Assembly (NCBI GenBank): GCA_963805495.1 | Contig: CAWDUQ010000004.1 | Location: 868,001 to 932,000 of the forward strand | DNA from: DAHUXD01 sp963805495 | Lineage (GTDB): Bacteria > Acidobacteriota > Thermoanaerobaculia > UBA5066 > Gp7-AA6 | Length of the DNA stretch: 64,000 nucleotides | Direction of reading: 5' to 3' | Shown here: positions 59,055 through 64,000 of the stretch, piece after piece | Layout of the letters: each line of letters starts with the position of its first letter | Position numbering within the stretch: the stretch's first letter is position 1 | The notes under the pieces: model-generated | What the model saw: the letters and a program-made list of their open reading frames with translations, nothing else | What the model was told of the DNA's origin: nothing | The model's database searches: none | Made by a program: the position numbers and the translations under genes

Positions 59055-60362
59055 TTGAGACGCGCTCGCATCCCGGCACTCTTGCTCGCGGCGGCCCTCG
59101 CCGCCTCGACGCTTCCCGCTCGACCGGCACCCGACCCGGCGCCGACTCCCTCCATCCGCGCGGCGGGCGCCGCAACGGCGTACACGCTCACTCCCGAGAG
59201 GCGCGAAAAGGCCGTCGCCTACGCTCGCGCGCGGTACACGCTGCACTTCGCCGCGTTCGCCTGGAGCGTGCTCGTGCTCGTCGCGCTCATCGCGATTCGC
59301 CTCGGTCCGCGTTTGCGTGACCGGGCGGAATCCCTCACCCGCCGCCGGTTCGGGCAGGCGGCGGTCTTCGTTACGCTGCTCTTCGTCGCGCTTTCGATCC
59401 TGGAGCTTCCGACCTCGATCTACGGCCACCACCTGTCGCTTCTCTACGGGCAGTCGGTGCAGGGCTGGGCCTCGTGGCTCTGGGACCAGGTCAAGGGACT
59501 CCTCGTCGGCATCGCCATCGCGATTCCGATCGTCTGGCTCTTCTACGCCATCCTGCGGCGGAGTCCGCGCCGCTGGTGGGTCTGGTTCTGGCTCGCCCTT
59601 CTGCCGATCCTCGTGTTCCTGATCTTCGTGACCCCGGTCGTGATCGACCCGCTCTTCTTCCAGTTCGAGCCGCTCGCTCCGAAGCACCCGGAGCTGGCGA
59701 ACGCGATCGGGCGGGTCGCCGAGCGGGCCGGCGAGCCGATCGCGCCCGAGCGGATGTTCGTGATGAACGCGAGCACGAAGTTTACCGGCATCAACGCCTA
59801 CGTCACCGGCCTCGGCGCCTCCAAACGCGTCGTCGTCTGGGACACGGCGATCGCGAAGTCGACCGTCCCGGAGACCCTCTTCGTGTTCGGGCACGAGATG
59901 GGTCACTACGTCCTGCGTCACATCCCCAGGACGATCGCGTTTCTCTGGGGCCTCCTCTTCGTTCTCCTGCTTCTTGGCGCCGCCCTGCTCCGCGGCGTCT
60001 TCCGAGGGGGCGAGCGGTGGGGCATCCGCGGCCTCGCCGACTGGGCGTCGCTGCCGCTGCTGCTCCTCGGCGTGACCGTCGCCGGCGAGCTCGCGACGCC
60101 GATCGTCGCCGGCTACAGCCGGAACCAGGAGCACCAGGCCGACATCTTCGGCCTCGAAGCGATCCACGGCCTCGTACCCGATTCGCCCGCCGCCGCCGCG
60201 GGCGCCTTCCAGGTCCTCGGCGAGACCAACCTCTCGGATCCGGATCCGAGCCCCTTCATCAGATTCTGGCTCTACGACCATCCGCCGCTCGCCGAGCGCC
60301 TGCGCTTCGCGGCCGGGTACGACCCGTGGACCAAGGGGGAGCCGCCGAAGTACGTGAAGTGA
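59055..60362 (+). CDS. M48-family (Ste24-like) membrane metalloprotease
   Basis: A 435-residue protein with several membrane helices and the zinc motif His280-Glu-Met-Gly-His284 (FVFGHEMGHYVL) plus third ligand Glu359 in NQEHQADIFG. The N-terminal YGHHLSLLYGQSVQGW region matches the CAAX prenyl protease 1 type of M48 enzymes. It may degrade or process membrane proteins. The start is uncertain: TTG 59055 gives a hydrophobic N terminus with GGAGAG upstream, while the longer ATG 58944 would overlap the cupin gene. Confidence 0.85.
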   Translation: MRRARIPALLLAAALAASTLPARPAPDPAPTPSIRAAGAATAYTLTPERREKAVAYARARYTLHFAAFAWSVLVLVALIAIRLGPRLRDRAESLTRRRFGQAAVFVTLLFVALSILELPTSIYGHHLSLLYGQSVQGWASWLWDQVKGLLVGIAIAIPIVWLFYAILRRSPRRWWVWFWLALLPILVFLIFVTPVVIDPLFFQFEPLAPKHPELANAIGRVAERAGEPIAPERMFVMNASTKFTGINAYVTGLGASKRVVVWDTAIAKSTVPETLFVFGHEMGHYVLRHIPRTIAFLWGLLFVLLLLGAALLRGVFRGGERWGIRGLADWASLPLLLLGVTVAGELATPIVAGYSRNQEHQADIFGLEAIHGLVPDSPAAAAGAFQVLGETNLSDPDPSPFIRFWLYDHPPLAERLRFAAGYDPWTKGEPPKYVK

Positions 60363-60434
60363 GGGCCGCCGCGCGGCGGGCCGCCCTGCGCCGCCCGCAA
60401 GGTTCCGTGCCGAGGTGACTCCGGGCTCCCGGCC

Positions 60435-60461
60435 GTAGGGGCGGGGCTCGCCCCGCCCTCA
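60435..60461. repeat. Dispersed GC-rich palindromic element, copy 8
   Basis: A CGTAGGGGCGGGGCTCGCCC palindrome lies in the convergent gap between the M48 gene and the SLH-like gene; it may act as a bidirectional transcript stop. Confidence 0.55.
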
Positions 60462-62813
60462 TCAGAGATACGGCAGCGAGAACGTCTTCACGAGAAACAC
60501 CGCCATCTGCTGGCGGTTGACTATGTTGACGGGGCAGTACGTGTTCGTGCCGCAGCCGCCCGTGATCTGGCGCAGAGCGAGCTCGTAGATCCAGGGCGAG
60601 AAGGAATTCGAGCAGGGAACGTCGGTGAACGTGGCGGTCGTGCACGGCGGAGGCGCGTAGTCGGAGCCTTCCAGCCCCTTCAGCAGAAAGACCGCCATCT
60701 GCTGCCGGTTGACGGGATTGGTCGGGCAGTAGTTGGTCCCGCCGCAGCCGCCGGTGATGTTCAGTCCCGCGAGCGCCTCGATCCAGGGATCGAAGCCGTT
60801 ACCGGTGCAGGGCACGTCGGTGAAGATGGTCCCGGTGCACGGCGGGGGCGTGTAGCAGAGGCCGTACTTTCCCCGCAGCAGGAAGACCGCCATCTGCTGC
60901 CGGGTGACGGGATTGAGCGGGCAGTAGTTGGGTCCGCCGCAGCCGACGGTCAGGCCGTTCGCCACGAGACCCCCGATGTACTGGCGGAAACCGCTGCCGC
61001 CGTCGACGTCGGCGAAGTTCGACACGTACCCGTTCGGGAGCGTTCCCGCGAGTCCCGACGGATTCGAGACGGCGACGGCGTTGATCGATCCCGCGGGCAG
61101 CGCCGGCGCCTGGGCCGTGATGAACGTCGGCAGCACGACCTGGACGTTGGTCGCCGGGACGCCGCCAACCGTCACCGTCGCGCCGTTCTCGAACTGCATG
61201 CCCTGGATCGAGAGCAGCGAGCCCGCGGCGTCGCCCGTCAGCGGGCTCGACGAGAGCACGAGCCGCTGCGAGAACTCCGAGGTGCTGCCGTCGTCGGCGG
61301 TCGCCGTTGCCGTCACCCGCAGATCCGGGGCGACCGTGACGGGGGAGAGCAGCACGTTGAACGCGGCCTTCCCCGAGCCGTCGGTCGTGACCTGCGTCGT
61401 CCCGATCCACTTCTCGCCTTCCAGGAAGTCGTGCGGGAACCGGCTGCACGCCGGGTTCTCGTAGAAGTCGAGGTCGAAGGTGGACGCGGCGGTCGAGTCG
61501 AGGCTGCCGATGATGCGCACGCCCATGCCCTCGGGAACGGCCGAGACCACGTTGGGAAAGTTCTGCTGCCCCGGGTCGCCGTCGCCCGGGTCGTTGGCGG
61601 TCACGCCGTTGCTGCCGATGTCGAGCCCGATGAACGTGTTGTCGTGGATCGAGTTGCCGCGGACGGTGTTCGTCGTGCCGTTGTTGACGATCCCGATCGC
61701 GTTGTACGCGACGACGTTGCCACCGGGCCCGCCGGGCGTTGCCGTGCCGACCAGCGTGCCGGTCGACGAGTTGATGTCGATGGCGACGTTGTTGCCGACC
61801 TGCGACATCTCCGACGGGTCCGTGCCGAAGAAGTTGCCCTGCACGATGGTGCCGTCGTCGGCTGTCAGGCGAAGCCCGATCTCGGTGCTGCCGCCGAAGA
61901 CGTTGCCCTCGCCGGCGCCGGTGCCGCCGACCTCGAGGTTGTTCGAAAGGTTGGCCTGGATGCCCTGCTTGTTGGGGATCACCAGCATTCCGGTCGCGTC
62001 CGTGCCGAAGAAGTTGCCCTGGACGACGGCGGCGTTGCAGGACTGGAAGAGGATCCCGACGCCTGAACTGCCGGAGATGACGTTGCCCTGGCCCGCGCTG
62101 CCGCCGCCGACGACGACTCCGTTGCTGTTGGAACAACTGATTCCGTAGCCGTTGGGCATCGCGACCGATCCCGTCGCATCGACGCCGATGAAGTTGCCCC
62201 GAACCGTGCCGGTCGACGAGGCGCCGAAGTACACGCCGTAGGACAGGTTGTTGGAAAGGATGTTGCGATCGCCCGGGTTCGGGCCGCCGATGACGTTGCC
62301 GGCCGAGCCGTTCTGGAGGGTCACGCCGGTGCCGTTGCCGAGCGCCACCGTGCCCGAGGGGTCCGTCCCGATGCGCGAGCCGAGGAGCGTCAGCGCTCCG
62401 GTCGAGCTCACGTTGATTGCCCCCCCGCACTGGTTGATCGCGAGCGCCTTGATGGTGGTCGGCGTGCCCTGGATGGCCAGGCAGGTCGAGCCGAAGCCGC
62501 CGTCGCGGTGGATCTCGATCTCCGGCGTGCCGGCAAATCCGGGCTGCGTCGTGCCGTCGATCGTCATTCCGGCGAGGAACGCGATCGCCGGCAGGTCCGT
62601 CGCGAGCGCGATCGAGTGCGGCCCGGTGCCGGCGATGTTGAACGCGATCACGTGCGGTCCGGGGGTGGCCGCGTTGGCGTCGAGCACCGCCTGACGGAGC
62701 GACCCCGCACCCGAGTCGGCGATCGTCGTGACGGTATAGGTCGTCGCGGAAAGGGACGCGGTGCAGGCGAGACCGAAAGCGACTCCGAGGCATGCAACAC
62801 GGGTCGGGCGCAT
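60462..62813 (-). CDS. Secreted beta-helix surface protein with IPT-like domain and three SLH-like repeats
   Basis: A 783-residue protein. A signal peptide (ACLGVAFGLACTASLSA) is followed by a parallel beta-helix region starting TVTTIADSGAGSLRQAVLDA, the CSLREA/polymorphic outer membrane type, with repeated GN.IG.D.TG and VVGGG...GNVISG turns. A domain with LSIQGMQFENGATVTVGGVP resembles an IPT/TIG fold. The last about 190 residues carry three SLH-like modules with FADVDGGSGF, FTDVPCTGNGFDPWIEALAG, ITGGCGGTNYCP and RQQMAVFLLKG. The Cys are conserved. It is a probable cell-surface protein; the ligand is unknown. Confidence 0.82.
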   Translation of the reverse strand: MRPTRVACLGVAFGLACTASLSATTYTVTTIADSGAGSLRQAVLDANAATPGPHVIAFNIAGTGPHSIALATDLPAIAFLAGMTIDGTTQPGFAGTPEIEIHRDGGFGSTCLAIQGTPTTIKALAINQCGGAINVSSTGALTLLGSRIGTDPSGTVALGNGTGVTLQNGSAGNVIGGPNPGDRNILSNNLSYGVYFGASSTGTVRGNFIGVDATGSVAMPNGYGISCSNSNGVVVGGGSAGQGNVISGSSGVGILFQSCNAAVVQGNFFGTDATGMLVIPNKQGIQANLSNNLEVGGTGAGEGNVFGGSTEIGLRLTADDGTIVQGNFFGTDPSEMSQVGNNVAIDINSSTGTLVGTATPGGPGGNVVAYNAIGIVNNGTTNTVRGNSIHDNTFIGLDIGSNGVTANDPGDGDPGQQNFPNVVSAVPEGMGVRIIGSLDSTAASTFDLDFYENPACSRFPHDFLEGEKWIGTTQVTTDGSGKAAFNVLLSPVTVAPDLRVTATATADDGSTSEFSQRLVLSSSPLTGDAAGSLLSIQGMQFENGATVTVGGVPATNVQVVLPTFITAQAPALPAGSINAVAVSNPSGLAGTLPNGYVSNFADVDGGSGFRQYIGGLVANGLTVGCGGPNYCPLNPVTRQQMAVFLLRGKYGLCYTPPPCTGTIFTDVPCTGNGFDPWIEALAGLNITGGCGGTNYCPTNPVNRQQMAVFLLKGLEGSDYAPPPCTTATFTDVPCSNSFSPWIYELALRQITGGCGTNTYCPVNIVNRQQMAVFLVKTFSLPYL

Positions 62814-63247
62814 CGGCGACTCCTTCTTGTCTGTGGGCAGGGTTCTGGCTGCGAAGTCTATGCCCGGTGTCCGCCTTTTCGGCGCCTTTCGGGATGGGTG
62901 GCCGCGAGGCCGTCCTACCGGGATGTTCCGGACGCCGACTTCAGCCCGTCCCCGGCTCGGACGGCCCGCTCCCCGTCGCCGCCGCCGGATGCGGTGGTGT
63001 GTCGGTGCCTCCCGCGGAATGCGACCGGGGATCGCGCCGCTGAAGTTCTCGCGCCGATCATCTTCGACGTTTCTAACGTTCGCCGATCGGCTCCATCGCG
63101 CCGCTCGAAGTGGTACAGTCGATTCGTTCTCGCCTCGCTCGCCCTTTGCCAGACCCTTCTGACGAATCCCGACCGAACAACCGACGAGAATGCTGGGCGC
63201 CGCGCCGTGGTGTCTTCGCTCGACCTCTATCGGCGAAGGAGAAAATC
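62814..63247. other. 434-bp intergenic region between divergent secreted-protein genes
   Basis: No gene is supported. A degenerate relative of the GC-rich element (GGGTGGCCGCGAGGCCGTCC) lies near 62895. A weak -10-like TACAGT at 63114-63119 could serve the plus-strand gene. The last bases give the ribosome-binding site AAGGAG. Confidence 0.45.
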
Positions 63248-64000
63248 ATGCGTTCCACCCATCGTTTGTTCATGGCAGCGATTCTTCTCACGGTCGCGGC
63301 CGGATTCGCCTCGGCCCAGGAAGCCGTCGCGCCGCCCCCGCCGCCCGTCCCCAACGTCGCCGTGCCCGGCGGCGAGCTCTCGCCGCTTCCCGTCGCCAAT
63401 GTCGCCGTACCCGGCGGCGAGCTCCCGCCGCTTCCCGTCGTCGCCGAAGCGCCGGTTCCTGACCCCAACGTGCCGGCCGTCGCGCCCGCCCTCACCATCG
63501 ATCCGAGCGCCCTGGCCGTCGCCCCCGCCGCCGTGGTGATCGCTCAGCCCGAGCCGGAGAAGGCGGTTGTCACGACGACCACGACCCACGTCACGAAGAA
63601 GACCGCGAAGAAACCCGCCCACGAGCCTGTCGCGAAGCCCGCGATCGTAGCGGCCGAGGCGGTTGAGCCAGTCCCGGCCCCTGCCGCAGCCGCGATCGCC
63701 CCGGCTGCCTCGAGCACCCTCGAATCCCTGCCGCCCGCCAACGCCACTGCGAACACCGCGTCGGCGAAGGGCGCTGCGCCCGCGCCGGCCGCATTGGGGT
63801 CGGTCATCGTCGAGACTCCCGCCGAAGGAACTTCCGTCACCATGGGCATCGGCGGCTGGCTGCTCGCCCTCGGCGTCGTTGCCGCGTTGGCCGGCATCAT
63901 CACGCTGCTCCGGCGCCGCCGGACGGCGCGCCTGGCTCCGATCAGCGGGCTCCCGGCGTTCAGTCCCGAGCTGAAGCCGGTTCCGGTGACGCGGCTCTAG
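63248..64000 (+). CDS. Proline/alanine-rich secreted protein with C-terminal membrane anchor
   Basis: A 250-residue protein with a signal peptide (LFMAAILLTVAAGFASAQ). A low-complexity Pro/Ala/Val middle contains a doubled unit NVAVPGGELSPLP and NVAVPGGELPPLP and a KKTAKKPAHEP basic patch. One C-terminal helix (GIGGWLLALGVVAALAGIIT) is followed by RRRR and a short tail. The layout (signal, flexible stalk, helix, basic stop-transfer) suggests a membrane-anchored periplasmic or surface stalk protein, similar in plan to sorting-type tails but without a clear recognition motif. The stop codon is the last triplet of the window. Confidence 0.7.
   Translation: MRSTHRLFMAAILLTVAAGFASAQEAVAPPPPPVPNVAVPGGELSPLPVANVAVPGGELPPLPVVAEAPVPDPNVPAVAPALTIDPSALAVAPAAVVIAQPEPEKAVVTTTTTHVTKKTAKKPAHEPVAKPAIVAAEAVEPVPAPAAAAIAPAASSTLESLPPANATANTASAKGAAPAPAALGSVIVETPAEGTSVTMGIGGWLLALGVVAALAGIITLLRRRRTARLAPISGLPAFSPELKPVPVTRL

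Overview
The window is a 64 kb piece of a very GC-rich bacterial chromosome. Several features point to Acidobacteriota, possibly a Thermoanaerobaculia-like lineage: a PadR regulator paired with an 894-residue duplicated orphan permease (ADOP family), two surface proteins ending in triple Cys-rich SLH-like repeats, and many secreted beta-propeller and TolB-like proteins. The taxonomic call is inference from gene content only. Genes are mostly intact and dense, but four loci carry single-base frameshifts, some in homopolymers, so either the assembly has indel errors or these genes are decaying.

Layout. 1-5560 (+): end of murB, then a coupled set manC, moxR-type ATPase, DUF58 protein (frameshifted) and a TgpA-like transglutaminase. 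5570-11462 (-): exopolysaccharide locus with three GT4 glycosyltransferases, an initiating polyprenyl-phosphate sugar transferase and a SpoIIE-type phosphatase, most joined by GTGA/ATGA stop-start overlaps. 11605-20919 (+): yceD-rpmF-plsX-fabH-fabD-(serine hydrolase lipoprotein)-fabG-acpP-fabF-etfB-etfA, a lipid synthesis cluster running directly into electron-transfer flavoprotein genes. About 21052-22504: an IS110/IS1111-family element inserted in the middle of a REP-like repeat. 22677-25567 (-): tandem Asp-box propeller proteins. 25619-28880 (+): a membrane Fe-S oxidoreductase likely to partner the ETF, yraN, and a zinc-ribbon protein, followed by tRNA-Gly(GCC).

29191-34913: secreted propeller proteins, a molybdenum-carrier-like protein and a clear intrinsic terminator. 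35005-39303: a KimA-like APC transporter divergent from a KdpD/KdpE-like two-component pair. 39385-46471: small membrane protein, amidohydrolase, PadR plus ADOP permease, and small secreted or lipoprotein genes. 46537-52518: an SLH-like surface protein, an MFS exporter, a small unknown protein and a DUF885 peptidase-like protein. 52535-54186: arfB, an orphan HigA-like regulator and a broken mazEF-type locus. 54303-64000: a TolB-propeller/amidohydrolase fusion, small secreted protein, frameshifted cupin, M48 protease, a second SLH-like beta-helix surface protein and a proline/alanine-rich secreted protein.

The most interesting signal is at 21.04-22.52 kb. Comparison with an intact paralogous repeat at 12.44 kb gives the exact empty site. 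The insertion falls at a CT dinucleotide. The element has 15-bp subterminal inverted repeats and a long non-coding stretch downstream of its recombinase. That stretch contains an 11-nt match to the target immediately left of and including the CT. This is what a bridge-RNA (seekRNA) guided IS1111-group element targeting a REP sequence should look like. Three families of dispersed palindromic repeats also occupy most of the longer gaps between genes.
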